A DNA stretch of 64,000 nucleotides, taken from CAMTWZ01 sp041749075. GTDB taxonomy: Bacteria > Bacteroidota > Rhodothermia > Balneolales > HLUCCA01. The stretch covers positions 124,001 through 188,000 of the forward strand of contig JBGTBY010000031.1 in assembly GCA_041749075.1 (NCBI GenBank), given 5' to 3'. Made by a program: the position numbers and the translations under genes. Within the stretch, counting starts at the first letter, position 1; each line of letters opens with the position of its first letter. The notes under the pieces were generated by a model. The model did no database searches. It saw only the letters and a program-made list of their open reading frames with translations, and was not told where the DNA came from. Positions 47,578 through 57,406 of this stretch are shown piece after piece.

Positions 47578-49865
47578 TTGCTGTGAAATCGAAAATTATA
47601 CGCGATGGATGGAAACACACCGAACAAGCCTTGCTGCATGTATTCAAGGCTACTTCCGTTGGACCTGAAGCTGACTCTGTACGGCGCCGCGCGGTTATAA
47701 AAATTATAGGCACTCAAATGCCATTCACCTTGTCCATACTCTCGAAGGCGACCTTTGATGATCAGATTGATGTCCAATCGGTGGGATGAGGCCAATTCGA
47801 TCGCATTTCGCTTGCTGTAAATAGGAACCAATTCGACGCCGGTAAGTGATGCATTCGGCATAAGGTATTGTCCCGTCTGGGCAGTCATATGGGCACCCGA
47901 CATATAAACCCAACTCACTGACCAAAGCATGTTTTTCGATAAATCCACCATCGCAACAGCAGAGATGTTGTGTCTGCGGTCGAATCGATCAGGATAAGAT
48001 TCGCCACCATTCAAACCTTCGAATTGACGATCCGTTTTGGACAACGTGTATCCGATCCATCCGTTCGCCCACCCGCTGTGTTTCTGGATAAACAGCTCGA
48101 ATCCACGTGAAAGCCCGTTTCCGCGCAACAATTCCGACTCGAAACGATCATTCAATATGAGTCGTGCGCCTTCTTTGTATTCAATGAGGTTTTCCATCCG
48201 TTTCGTAAACAACTCGACCGAATAGGTGATATCCAGCACCTTTTTGGATCCGAAATATCCGATACTGACTTGGTGGGCGGATTGGGGCTTCACATTTTCA
48301 GTAACCGGATACCAAAGATCTGTGGGAAGGGCGATGGCCGACGACGAAACCCGATGCATGTATTGCCGCATCCGGCTATATCCAAATTTGATTGAATGAT
48401 CTGCGCTGATCAGATATCGGATTGATGATCGTGGCTCGAATCCACTATATGTCTTACCCGACCATGCCGACGAATACCGAATTCCATTCTCCATCCTCCA
48501 GCGATCATTCACATCCCAATCGACAGAGCCATGTAGTTCCGCTTCGGTACTACGGATATTGGGACTGTCAGAGGTTCCAATCAACTCCGAAATGTTTCCT
48601 GACGTGTTCACCACATTTGGACGAAATCCATGTGTCACCACACTTCCACCATATTGATATCGAAGTCCGTGTCTCGGGAAGGTTTCCCAATCCAACTTGA
48701 TTCCGATGTCTTGGATTTTTGAGGTGATGAGAATCGAATTATCGACGAAATCGCCTCGTATATCATAATTGAAGCGGGTTTGGTGCAAGGTGACATTCGA
48801 AAACGTTTTTCCACTTGCATACACATGGTTCCATCGAGCCGTCGTGATCCAATTCCCGAGAGTGAACCCGAAACCGAGGTCTTCTTCATTCTCGCTGCGG
48901 TCTTGAAAATTGAGGATATCATCTCCGAAATACGATGAAAGGTAGACGCGATCCGATTCCGAAATCCGGTAATTCAACTTCGCATTGACATCATAAAAAT
49001 AGTAGGGAAGATCCACGTTCACCGATTTCAGCACTTGATCTATATACGTGCGTCGACCCGCAAGCATGAAACTCATCCGATCTTTGATCAATGGCCCGTC
49101 GATCATGATACGCGATGTGAGCAAACCCACGCCTCCGCGCACATTCCATCGTTCAAGACTCCCTTCGTTCATTCGGATGTCCAGAACGGATGACAATCGG
49201 CCTCCATAACGTGCTGGAAACGCACCTTTAACAAGTTGGATGTCGTTTATCGCGTCTGTATTGAATACCGAGAAAAATCCAAACAGATGACCCACATTAT
49301 AGATGACGGCATCATCAAGCAACACTAGATTTTGATCATCGGTCCCACCGCGGACGAACATGCCACCGGTTGCTTCATTTCCTTGGGTTACACCAGGCAT
49401 GAGCTGCATCACTTTCAGGAGATCGGCTTCGCCAGCGAAGGATGGAATTCGATTCACATCCGCGGGTTTGATGGAAATCGAACCCATGCGAACGGATTGA
49501 ATCGCTTCTTGATGGATCCGATCGTCGGTGACGGTCACATCACCCAGTTGTGTCGATTGCTCGACCAGCAGGATTTCTAGGATGGATGTGGAATCGGATA
49601 GGATTCGGATGTGTTTCGTTTCGAATCCGATATACGAAATGCGAACATCCGCTGGAATACGGGGAAGTGTGAGTGAGAAGAATCCGTAGTTGTTGGTCAC
49701 GGTACCTCGACCACTTCCTTCATCCAATATTGTGGCTCCCAATAGGGCTTCTTTATCAAAAGAATCATACACATACCCGCTGATGGTGACTTGAGCCAAG
49801 GTCACTTTCGTCACCCCAAAAGACATCAGAATCAGGAATGCGAGGAATCGGTTCATAGGCGCCAT
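47574..49865 (-). CDS. TonB-dependent receptor with carboxypeptidase-D regulatory-like domain
   Basis: 763 residues. Signal peptide (MNRFLAFLILMSFGVTKVTL), regulatory-like domain (ISGYVYDSFDKEALLGATI), TonB plug (VGGTDDQNLVLLDDAVIYNV, TDAINDIQLVKGAFPARYGG, LSSVLDIRMNEGSLERWNVR), barrel with final SIAYNFRFHSK. Receptor of the type that pairs with DUF4249 lipoproteins. The gene is second in a three-gene minus-strand unit (barrel protein, receptor, lipoprotein), overlapping the first by 13 bases and the third by 4 bases. Confidence 0.93.
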   Translation of the reverse strand: MAPMNRFLAFLILMSFGVTKVTLAQVTISGYVYDSFDKEALLGATILDEGSGRGTVTNNYGFFSLTLPRIPADVRISYIGFETKHIRILSDSTSILEILLVEQSTQLGDVTVTDDRIHQEAIQSVRMGSISIKPADVNRIPSFAGEADLLKVMQLMPGVTQGNEATGGMFVRGGTDDQNLVLLDDAVIYNVGHLFGFFSVFNTDAINDIQLVKGAFPARYGGRLSSVLDIRMNEGSLERWNVRGGVGLLTSRIMIDGPLIKDRMSFMLAGRRTYIDQVLKSVNVDLPYYFYDVNAKLNYRISESDRVYLSSYFGDDILNFQDRSENEEDLGFGFTLGNWITTARWNHVYASGKTFSNVTLHQTRFNYDIRGDFVDNSILITSKIQDIGIKLDWETFPRHGLRYQYGGSVVTHGFRPNVVNTSGNISELIGTSDSPNIRSTEAELHGSVDWDVNDRWRMENGIRYSSAWSGKTYSGFEPRSSIRYLISADHSIKFGYSRMRQYMHRVSSSAIALPTDLWYPVTENVKPQSAHQVSIGYFGSKKVLDITYSVELFTKRMENLIEYKEGARLILNDRFESELLRGNGLSRGFELFIQKHSGWANGWIGYTLSKTDRQFEGLNGGESYPDRFDRRHNISAVAMVDLSKNMLWSVSWVYMSGAHMTAQTGQYLMPNASLTGVELVPIYSKRNAIELASSHRLDINLIIKGRLREYGQGEWHLSAYNFYNRAAPYRVSFRSNGSSLEYMQQGLFGVFPSIAYNFRFHSK

Positions 49866-50557
49866 TCGATTCCGAAATGTGTGCCTCGTGATGTGCCTCT
49901 GAATCGGGACCCATCGATTTTCATGAGCCAGAGGGTTGGTTGCTGTTCGAGGAGGAGAAACGAATTTCGGGTGATTCGGAACCGCATTCCGAGCATGGCA
50001 CCAAGGCCGAATTGGGATCCATTTGATGCGAAAAAGCGGTCAGAACCGTGACGAATCCGGCTTCCGGTTGGAAAACCAAGTAACAGATGCCCACCTAGTC
50101 GGAATGAGAAGCGATTGTCCGATAGATACAGGCGATTGTACCCTCCAGAAACATTGAAGAATTGGTTTTGGGATCGGATTCGTAGTGTATCGGAGTCCAC
50201 ATTCAATAAATAAAGCGATGTCATGGATTCGGAACGCCCGAAACCAGCCCAGGCTTCGGCATTGGGATGATCGGAATTCTGGAAACGGAATCGGAATTGA
50301 ATTCCACCCGTGGAATGCCTGGGCACGAGTGTGAAAAATGCAGCACTATCAGCAGGATGGAAAAGGATGGGATTTCGGGAATCCGCTACGAAATTGGAAT
50401 ATGAAGGGCCCCTTAGATCACCCTCAAAGACGGATAGGACCGCATCCGAGCCAGTCAATCTCCATCCACTTATTTGTGCGAAAAGAGGCGCCGGAATAAG
50501 GCAAGTTAGCGCAAAAACGAGTGTGACCGTGGTTGAAAAAAAGGTTGATCGACACAT
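49853..50557 (-). CDS. outer-membrane beta-barrel-like protein
   Basis: 234 residues from ATG 50557 (MCRSTFFSTTVTLVFALTCL). Signal peptide ending near PAPLFAQ, then repeated amphipathic beta-strand motifs (GGIQFRFRFQNS, LYLSDNRFSFRLGGHLLLGF, QFGLGAMLGMRFRITRNSFL) and a C-terminal aromatic-Arg-Leu end. Possibly an eight- to ten-stranded barrel assisting the receptor. No family recognised. An upstream ATG at 50596 would extend the frame before the signal peptide. Confidence 0.72.
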   Translation of the reverse strand: MCRSTFFSTTVTLVFALTCLIPAPLFAQISGWRLTGSDAVLSVFEGDLRGPSYSNFVADSRNPILFHPADSAAFFTLVPRHSTGGIQFRFRFQNSDHPNAEAWAGFGRSESMTSLYLLNVDSDTLRIRSQNQFFNVSGGYNRLYLSDNRFSFRLGGHLLLGFPTGSRIRHGSDRFFASNGSQFGLGAMLGMRFRITRNSFLLLEQQPTLWLMKIDGSRFRGTSRGTHFGIEWRL

Positions 50558-50596
50558 GTTGGCCTGCTCAAAATGAGCTATTGATCCCAAATTCAT

Positions 50597-50769
50597 TCTT
50601 GTGAAGGGGCAGTATATTCACAATTCATCTGAAAAGCATAAGTTGCACACCATGATGCAACATGCACAGATTCCACAGATTAATTACGTAATGAAATTGT
50701 GATGTAATTGTAATTTAAATAAATGTTTACGAGCATTTGACAGTGGAGTAAGTAACACTGTCCGCAAGT
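50597..50769 (+). repeat. TGTCCGCAAG-family intergenic repeat, copy 5 (right half only)
   Basis: The recognisable part is 50665-50769: CACAGATTCCACAGATTAAT, TTACGTAATGAAATTG, CATTTGACAGTGGAGTAAGT and TGTCCGCAAGT at 50759-50769. No left-end TGTCCGCAAG is present in the 100 bases upstream. Located between two divergent genes, 32 bp upstream of the YfcC start. Confidence 0.85.
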
Positions 50770-50800
50770 CTACATAACAATCTATCAAATCGTCCTGTTC

Positions 50801-52282
50801 ATGAACTTCCCCACGCCGCACACCACCCTATTCGTCATCCTCATCCTCGCGGCGACGGCCACATGGCTCCTCCCCGCCGGACAGTACGATACCCTGCGTT
50901 ACTCCGCCGAAGATTCGGCCCTTATTCTGAGTTCTCTCGACACCGAACGCCAGCTAGCACCTACCCAAGCCACGCTCGACAGCCTTGGCCTACCCACCCG
51001 CATCGCTCAGTTCACGAATGGTGAGCTCACGCGTCCAGTGAAAGTGCCAAACACGTATCGCAGCCTCGAACCAGCCGGCCAGGGCCCCATCTCGATTCTT
51101 TACGCCGCATTGAAAGGCACCTATGATGCCATCGACATCATCCTGCTCGTCATGATGATCGGAGGCTTCATCCGAATTTATAACACATCCGGTGTATTGC
51201 AAATCGGCATCCAACATCTGGCATTGCGATTTCGTGGCCACGAACGATGGCTCATCGTCATCATTGCGACACTGATGACCGCCGGTGGAACCACGTTCGG
51301 ACTCGGTGAAGAAACCATCGCATTCTATCCGATCTTGGTTCCGATTTTTCTCGCGGCGGGCTACGACCGATTGGTTCCGGTCGCTGTGATTTTCGCTGGA
51401 TCCCAATTCGGGATCATGGCATCCACGGTCAATCCGTTCAGCGTCATCATCGCATCGGACGCGGCAGGAGTGGCATGGGACAGCGGTATCGCCCTTCGGA
51501 TTGCCATGCTCATTCTCGGATTTGCCGCGATTGTCTGGTACACCATCCGATATGCTGAATCGGTGAGAAAAAATCCAACGATGAGTTTGCTTTCTTTGGA
51601 TGAGCGTGCGGATGCGCTTCCCTATTCGACCGACATCCCGACTGACATCACACCCATGACATGGCGCCATAAAGCCATGCTTTCACTATTCGGATTGACG
51701 TTTGTGGCCATGATCGTCGGTATCACGATGTTTCATTGGTGGATGCTCGAAATGTCGGCGCTGTTTCTGGGTTCGGCCGTGTTATCTGGCATCCTACTCG
51801 GATTGAAAGAAAAAACACTCGTCCATGAATTCATTCTAGGAGCGGGCGAGATGGTTGGCGTGTCGCTCATCATCGGTTTAGCTCGCGGTGTGACCGTTCT
51901 GATGAACGATGGGTTGATCATCGATACGGTTCTGCACAGTGCGACAGGACTGATGGCCGGAATGCCTCAATCCGTGTTTCTTTTCGGACTCATTGTCGTG
52001 TTTTTTGTGCTGTGCTTTTTCATCACAAGCACATCCGGCTTGGCCTTGATCACCATGCCAATTTTCGGAGCCCTTGCCATCAGCAATGGGATTGCTGCCG
52101 AATCGATTGTGACGGCCTACTCCTTCGGCGTCGGAATGATGTTGATGATCGCTCCAACAGGGCTGGTGTTACCGAGCTTGGCGATGGTGAATGTGAAGCT
52201 TTCCACCTGGCTGAGATTCATCATGCCGCTGATCGGCATCCTGTTCGTGATATCAGCGTTGTTGATCGTGGTTGGAGGATAG
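50801..52282 (+). CDS. YfcC/C4-dicarboxylate-carrier-like transporter
   Basis: 493 residues with about 12 hydrophobic segments. YfcC-like features: HTTLFVILILAATATWLLPA, GPISILYAALKGTYDAIDII, ATLMTAGGTTFGLGEETIAF, YDRLVPVAVIFAGSQFGIMA and STVNPFSVIIASDAAG. The family is annotated as C4-dicarboxylate or arginine/ornithine-type carriers; substrate unknown. Alone in its block between repeat copies 5 and 6. Confidence 0.88.
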   Translation: MNFPTPHTTLFVILILAATATWLLPAGQYDTLRYSAEDSALILSSLDTERQLAPTQATLDSLGLPTRIAQFTNGELTRPVKVPNTYRSLEPAGQGPISILYAALKGTYDAIDIILLVMMIGGFIRIYNTSGVLQIGIQHLALRFRGHERWLIVIIATLMTAGGTTFGLGEETIAFYPILVPIFLAAGYDRLVPVAVIFAGSQFGIMASTVNPFSVIIASDAAGVAWDSGIALRIAMLILGFAAIVWYTIRYAESVRKNPTMSLLSLDERADALPYSTDIPTDITPMTWRHKAMLSLFGLTFVAMIVGITMFHWWMLEMSALFLGSAVLSGILLGLKEKTLVHEFILGAGEMVGVSLIIGLARGVTVLMNDGLIIDTVLHSATGLMAGMPQSVFLFGLIVVFFVLCFFITSTSGLALITMPIFGALAISNGIAAESIVTAYSFGVGMMLMIAPTGLVLPSLAMVNVKLSTWLRFIMPLIGILFVISALLIVVGG

Positions 52283-52300
52283 TTAGGAGTGTATGTAGAC

Positions 52301-52508
52301 TGTCCGCAAGTGGTCAAACTGCCGATTCCGATTCCATATCATCGTTTTTTAAGCTTCGTTTCTAGATTTGTTCTGTGAAAACGGTGCACGGGGTCTCGTT
52401 TTGTACAAATTCCACAGATAAATTACGTAACGATTTATCTTGTTAAGATTAAATATAATAATGAGTTGCGACTATTTGATAGCGCAATAAGTATGAGTGT
52501 CCGCAAGT
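52301..52508 (+). repeat. TGTCCGCAAG-family intergenic repeat, copy 6 (208 bp form)
   Basis: End motifs at 52301-52311 and 52498-52508. Internal GTACAAATTCCACAGATAAA, TTACGTAACGATTTA, CTATTTGATAGCGCAATAAG. Almost the same length as copy 4. Located between the convergent ends of the YfcC and TPR genes. Confidence 0.9.
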
Positions 52509-52525
52509 ATCACTTTACTCAGCGC

Positions 52526-53350
52526 TTATCTCTTCAACTCTTCTAATTTCTTTGTCGCGAACGCCTTCATCTCGTCGTTCCCTACCTCAATCATGCGTTC
52601 ATAAGCGGCGATCGCTTCAGGAATATTCCCGAGTTCTTCATGCGACATTCCAAGCATGTAATAGACCGACCCATTTTCCGGATCCAGTCGAACGGCTTCC
52701 ACCAAGTGCGGAATGGCCCGCGTATAGTCTCGATCCTGAATGTGGCTCAATCCGATCACCGCTTTCGTGTTCCCATCCAGTGGGAAGGACTCGCTCAAAC
52801 GTGTTGCAACGCTTCGGATATTCCGTGTGGGTGGATGTTCCATGGCGATCCACTGTTGAAGGTGATCGTGCATGGTCATCAAAAACACGTCACGCGCCTC
52901 CTCCATCGGCTGATTTTTCTCCCATAACCACTGATGCTCAAAACGGTCGCTCGCATCCAGTAGATTCAGCATGAGGTCGGCCTGATCGTCGAAATACCCG
53001 CGCTGATTCATCGCGAAAATGGTTTTGAGCCACACGTCCAAGCGCCGCGGTTGAATGCCTACGGCCGTATTCAGATGCCGCAACGCCAATGTGAACAGCG
53101 AATCGGAACCGCTCCGGGAAGATCGCTCATAGTGAAAATTGAATGATGCCACATGCATATCGATATCATTCGGCGCAAACGTCTTCCATCTATTCAGATA
53201 GGCTTCCGTGGATGTGGAATCACCCTGATCAATCAGTTGATACGCGGTCTCAAGATCGTATTGAAGTTGCGCGGAAAGCGGACTCGCTATGGAAATAAGA
53301 ATGAGAAGAAAAAACAGTCGGGATGTCATTCTATCAATATACCGACCCAT
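52526..53350 (-). CDS. exported TPR-repeat protein
   Basis: 274 residues. Signal peptide RLFFLLILISIASPLSAQ, then helical pairs including YDLETAYQLIDQGDSTSTEA, RALPHLVEAVRLDPENGSVY-type TPR (ENGSVYYMLGMSHEELGNIP, EAIAAYERMIEVGNDEMKAF) near the C-terminus. Probably a periplasmic scaffold. Alone in its block between repeat copies 6 and 7; its ATG lies 2-3 bp before copy 7. Confidence 0.85.
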   Translation of the reverse strand: MGRYIDRMTSRLFFLLILISIASPLSAQLQYDLETAYQLIDQGDSTSTEAYLNRWKTFAPNDIDMHVASFNFHYERSSRSGSDSLFTLALRHLNTAVGIQPRRLDVWLKTIFAMNQRGYFDDQADLMLNLLDASDRFEHQWLWEKNQPMEEARDVFLMTMHDHLQQWIAMEHPPTRNIRSVATRLSESFPLDGNTKAVIGLSHIQDRDYTRAIPHLVEAVRLDPENGSVYYMLGMSHEELGNIPEAIAAYERMIEVGNDEMKAFATKKLEELKR

Positions 53351-53352
53351 TC

Positions 53353-53459
53353 TGCACAGATTTCACAGTTTTTTTACGTAATGAATCCTCTGTATAAGAG
53401 TAGTAAATACAGAATCATGCGACGATTTGATAGGTCAATAAGTATGTGTGTCCGCAAGT
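53353..53459 (+). repeat. TGTCCGCAAG-family intergenic repeat, copy 7 (right half only)
   Basis: GCACAGATTTCACAGTTTTT, TTACGTAATGAATCC, then CGATTTGATAGGTCAATAAG and TGTCCGCAAGT at 53449-53459. The left end motif is missing, as in copy 5. It is the last copy in the window, between the TPR gene and the D-threonine-aldolase-like gene. Confidence 0.88.
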
Positions 53460-53486
53460 CCCCTTTCTCCTTACTTTTCCCATCTT

Positions 53487-54563
53487 ATGATCTCCCAAAT
53501 CCTATCTCCGACCTTCGTCCTCGACGAAGCCCGCGCCCGCGCCAATATCCGCTTCATGGTTGAAAAGGCCGCTGCGCACAACCTCCGCCTTCGTCCCCAT
53601 CTCAAAACGCCGCAATCGATCGATGTGGCCCGATGGTATCGGGATGTGGGCGTTACCTGCGTCACGGTGTCGTCAATCGACATGGCCGAGTACTTCGCCT
53701 CCGACGGCTGGACCGACATCACCCTCGCCATCCCTCTCAATATCCGCGAATGGCCACGGATCCAAGCCCTGGCCTCACGTATCCGGCTGAACCTTGTGGT
53801 GGATTCTGAAGTTGTGTTGAACCTGATTCCCGATTCCCGATTCCCTATTTCTGTCTTCATCAAAATCGACGCGGGGTACCATCGAACCGGCATCCCCGCC
53901 AACAATCACGACCGAATCGCCGCCCTAGTAAACAAACTCAACGCATCACCTGGCTTCGAGTTTACCGGCTTCATCACCCACGCCGGACACAGTTACGCCT
54001 GCCGATCCCATTCCGACATCCGTGCATTGCATGCGGAGCAATTGCGCCAACTACTACCCCTTAAACAGTTCGGCGGCATTCTTTCCATCGGCGATACGCC
54101 GACTCTCACGGTTTCCGAACATTTTGACGGCATCGATGAGATCCGACCCGGGAATTTCATCTTCTACGACATGAAGATGGTTCAGATTTCGGCATGTACT
54201 CCTGAGAAGATTGCGGTTTGCATGGTAGTGCCGGTCATCAGCACCCATCCCGATCGAAATGAAGTCATCATCAACGCCGGCTCCGTCCATTTCTCAAAAG
54301 ATTCTTTTGTGGATGATGCCGGACAGCAACGCTTCGGGCAGGTGGTCCAACTGACCGACTCTGGTTGGGGTGAAGTGGTTGATGGCGCCCATGTCCGTAG
54401 TCTATGTCAAGAACATGGATTTGTGACGGGTCCGCCGGAGTACATCAGATCGATCAAAATCGGCGATTTGGTCGGTGTGCTTCCTATCCATTCCTGCCTC
54501 ACCGCAGATTGCATGGGCGAATTTTTGACCACGGCCGGTAACAGGCTCGTAATGATGAAGTAA
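53487..54563 (+). CDS. PLP-dependent D-threonine aldolase / D-serine dehydratase-like protein (DSD1 type)
   Basis: 358 residues from ATG 53487. Alanine-racemase N-terminal fold: ISQILSPTFVLDEARARANI, LRPHLKTPQSIDVARWY (PLP Lys in HxKT), VFIKIDAGYHRTGIPA, LSIGDTPTLTVSEH; C-terminal D-Ser_dehydrat domain with NAGSVHFSKDSF, GEVVDGAHVRSLCQEHGFV, GDLVGVLPIHSCLTADCMGE with the metal-binding His/Cys (HSC...C). Acts on a beta-hydroxy D-amino acid in the cytoplasm. Stand-alone. Confidence 0.9.
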   Translation: MISQILSPTFVLDEARARANIRFMVEKAAAHNLRLRPHLKTPQSIDVARWYRDVGVTCVTVSSIDMAEYFASDGWTDITLAIPLNIREWPRIQALASRIRLNLVVDSEVVLNLIPDSRFPISVFIKIDAGYHRTGIPANNHDRIAALVNKLNASPGFEFTGFITHAGHSYACRSHSDIRALHAEQLRQLLPLKQFGGILSIGDTPTLTVSEHFDGIDEIRPGNFIFYDMKMVQISACTPEKIAVCMVVPVISTHPDRNEVIINAGSVHFSKDSFVDDAGQQRFGQVVQLTDSGWGEVVDGAHVRSLCQEHGFVTGPPEYIRSIKIGDLVGVLPIHSCLTADCMGEFLTTAGNRLVMMK

Positions 54564-54627
54564 CGGTTTAATAACACACGACGGGTAGCTTTTGGCATCT
54601 TAGATTCCTAAACAAAACCCATTGTGT

Positions 54628-57405
54628 ATGTCACGTCACTTAAATCATCTGATCATCTATATACTAGTCTTGAGTTTCGGCGCAACCACTGCCATTGCTC
54701 AACAAAACGGAGCCATCAAGGGAAGAATCGTCGATTCCGACGGTCTTCCGATGCCAGGCGCCAGCATCCGTATCACCGAACTTCCAAATCTTGGCACATC
54801 CAGTGATGTGAATGGTCAATACAACCTGCTGTCTATCGCATCGGGTTCGTACACACTCACCGTTTCGTATATCGGATACACCACGGTCAGCATGCCGGTC
54901 TCGGTTGTGGCCGGCGTGACGACCACTCAAGATTTCCAGCTCACTGAAGGGGCTACCATCGGTGAAGAAATACTCGTACTTGGGGATGGTTTGCGTGGCC
55001 AAGCCCGTGCGTTGAACCAACAGCGCAATAACATGAACATCACGAATGTGGTGTCATCCGACCAAGCCGGTCGTTTTCCGGATGCCAACATCGGCGATGC
55101 CCTGAAACGGATTTCAGGTATCACAATTCAAAACGACCAAGGGGAAGCGCGCAACATCATTATCCGTGGGATGGCACCACAACTGAACTCGGTGACCATC
55201 AACGGCGAACGGATCCCATCCGCCGAAGGCGACAACCGGAACATTCAATTGGATCTGATCCCTACCGATATGATCCAATCGATTGAAGTGAACAAAGCGG
55301 TAACGCCGGATATGGAAGCGGATGCGATCGGTGGTTCTGTCAATTTGGTGACACGTTCGTCACCCAATGAGTTCCGTCTATCCGGAACAGCCGCCAGCGG
55401 ATTGAACCTACTCAGCAATCGTCCAATCTGGACCGGTGGTCTCGTCATCGGTGACCGTTTTCTCGATGGAAAACTTGGCGCCGTACTATCCGCTTCTTAC
55501 AACTATCATGATTTTGGATCCGATAACGTGGAAGCTGAATGGTACAAAAGTGATACAGATCAGGTTACCCTTGACGAGTTCGACATTCGGAAATACTTGG
55601 TCCGTCGTGAGCGCAAAAGCACCTCGCTTTCGTTGGATTATCGTCTTAACGACGAGAACATCCTCTATTTGAATGGCATGTACAACTGGCGCGACGACTG
55701 GGAGAACCGCTATCGTATGCGCGTTAGCCAGATTGGTCGCACGTTCGATAACGGAACGGCTGTTTCGACTGGAAACAACGTATGGAATCTCCCCGCTCGT
55801 GTTCAATTCCAAACCAAAGGCGGTATCGACGATGATCGCACGAAAATGCGCCGTCTCGAAGATCAGCGCAATCGAAACCTCTCGTTGGGCGGAAATCACC
55901 TGCTTGGTAGCTTGAGGGCTGATTGGTCTATCAGCTACGCCAAATCCTCCGAAGAGCGCCCGAATGAGCGCTACATTGCCTTCCGTCGCGGTGGACGTGC
56001 AACCACACTCAATTTGAGCGATACCCGTAAGCCAATCATTGGCCTGGTGAACCCAGACGATGCCCTTGCCTTTGGCCTGAATGATCTATCCCAATCGCAA
56101 GAGAAAACCTTTGATGAAGACAAAAATGCGCGTATCGACTTCATCTTTCCATATAGTGAGGATGGGTTGGTCAAGTTCGGTGGTCGTGCGCGACTCAAAC
56201 ACAAAGAAGTGGACAACAACTACACCGTCTACGAGCCGATCGATGGAACGATGATGCCGAATATGGGATCGGTGCCGCTCTCCGATCAGACCGATAGTGG
56301 CTTCCTCGCCGGCTCCCAATACGCTGCGGGTCGTTTTCCAACGGCCGGATATTTGGGTGGTTTGGATTTGACCAATCCAGCCTTGTTTGATTCGGAAGAC
56401 GCGCTTGAAGAGTATATCACAAGCAACTACGAAGCCGATGAATCTGTCTATGCCGGTTACGTCATGGCCGACCACCGCGTGAACGATCAACTTTCCGTAT
56501 TGGCCGGTGTTCGTTTGGAATACACATCGATGGATTACATCGGTAACCTATTCGATATCGACAATGAAACGGTGACCAAAGCACCGGGCTCCAACTCTTA
56601 TCTGAACGTGCTCCCAGGCGTGCATGTGCGCTATGCACTTGAAGAGAACACGATCTTCCGTTTCGCATGGACGAACACCATCGCCCGTCCGAATTACTTC
56701 GATCTCGTACCTTATGCCGAATACGTGGCTGAAGATGCCGAGCTAACACGTGGAAATCCGAACCTGAAAGCCACAACGGCGATGAACTTCGACTTGATGG
56801 CCGAGCATTACTTCAGCAATGTCGGTATGGTATCCGCCGGATTGTTCTACAAAGATGTGAACAATTTCATCTACTCCCAGACCCGTGCGAACTACACAGA
56901 TCCGGTGTTTGGTCCAGGTTTGGAGTTCACCACTGCTGCGAACGGTGGAACTGCGGATGTGTACGGATTGGAGATCGCATTCCAACGCCAAATCTGGAAA
57001 GGACTTGGACTCTACGCGAATTATACCCGCACCGAGTCGACTACCACCGGCGTTGAAGGCCGTGAGAATGAGGATCTTGGCCTGCCAGGAACCGCAAAAA
57101 ACATGCTGAATACCTCGCTTTCCTACGAGACACAGAAACTCAATCTTCGTGTTTCGATGAACTACGCAAGCGATTACGTGGATGAATTAGGTGGCGAGGC
57201 GTTCGAAGACCGTTACTACGACAAACAGACATTCATCGATGTCAATGGTTCCTACAAATTCACAAGTCGTATCCGCTTGTTCGCAGAGGTCAACAACCTC
57301 ACCAACCAGCCGTTGCGCTACTACCAAGGGGTATCTAGCCGCACGATGCAAGTTGAATACTACAATGTCCGCTTCAACGTCGGTATCAAAGCCGATCTGT
57401 TCTAA
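54628..57405 (+). CDS. large TonB-dependent receptor of the phosphorus locus
   Basis: 925 residues from ATG 54628. Signal peptide (LNHLIIYILVLSFGATTAIA), regulatory-like domain (GAIKGRIVDSDGLPMPGASI), plug (DAGRFPDANIGDALKRISGI-type: SSDQAGRFPDANIGDALKRI, NIIIRGMAPQLNSVTINGER, NKAVTPDMEADAIGGSVNLV), barrel ending FNVGIKADLF. The plug pattern is that of receptors found next to phytases or phosphatases in other bacteria. The lipoprotein pyrophosphatase follows after 1 bp, with PhoD and phytase genes opposite. Ligand likely an organic phosphate; inferred. Confidence 0.93.
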   Translation: MSRHLNHLIIYILVLSFGATTAIAQQNGAIKGRIVDSDGLPMPGASIRITELPNLGTSSDVNGQYNLLSIASGSYTLTVSYIGYTTVSMPVSVVAGVTTTQDFQLTEGATIGEEILVLGDGLRGQARALNQQRNNMNITNVVSSDQAGRFPDANIGDALKRISGITIQNDQGEARNIIIRGMAPQLNSVTINGERIPSAEGDNRNIQLDLIPTDMIQSIEVNKAVTPDMEADAIGGSVNLVTRSSPNEFRLSGTAASGLNLLSNRPIWTGGLVIGDRFLDGKLGAVLSASYNYHDFGSDNVEAEWYKSDTDQVTLDEFDIRKYLVRRERKSTSLSLDYRLNDENILYLNGMYNWRDDWENRYRMRVSQIGRTFDNGTAVSTGNNVWNLPARVQFQTKGGIDDDRTKMRRLEDQRNRNLSLGGNHLLGSLRADWSISYAKSSEERPNERYIAFRRGGRATTLNLSDTRKPIIGLVNPDDALAFGLNDLSQSQEKTFDEDKNARIDFIFPYSEDGLVKFGGRARLKHKEVDNNYTVYEPIDGTMMPNMGSVPLSDQTDSGFLAGSQYAAGRFPTAGYLGGLDLTNPALFDSEDALEEYITSNYEADESVYAGYVMADHRVNDQLSVLAGVRLEYTSMDYIGNLFDIDNETVTKAPGSNSYLNVLPGVHVRYALEENTIFRFAWTNTIARPNYFDLVPYAEYVAEDAELTRGNPNLKATTAMNFDLMAEHYFSNVGMVSAGLFYKDVNNFIYSQTRANYTDPVFGPGLEFTTAANGGTADVYGLEIAFQRQIWKGLGLYANYTRTESTTTGVEGRENEDLGLPGTAKNMLNTSLSYETQKLNLRVSMNYASDYVDELGGEAFEDRYYDKQTFIDVNGSYKFTSRIRLFAEVNNLTNQPLRYYQGVSSRTMQVEYYNVRFNVGIKADLF

Positions 57406-57406
57406 A

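Noticed and set aside
37927..53459. Calling the TGTCCGCAAG repeats true integron attC sites
   Set aside because: No GTTRRRY/RYYYAAC core pair is seen in all copies, the ends are direct and not inverted, and no integrase gene is in the window; only the array-like layout is similar.
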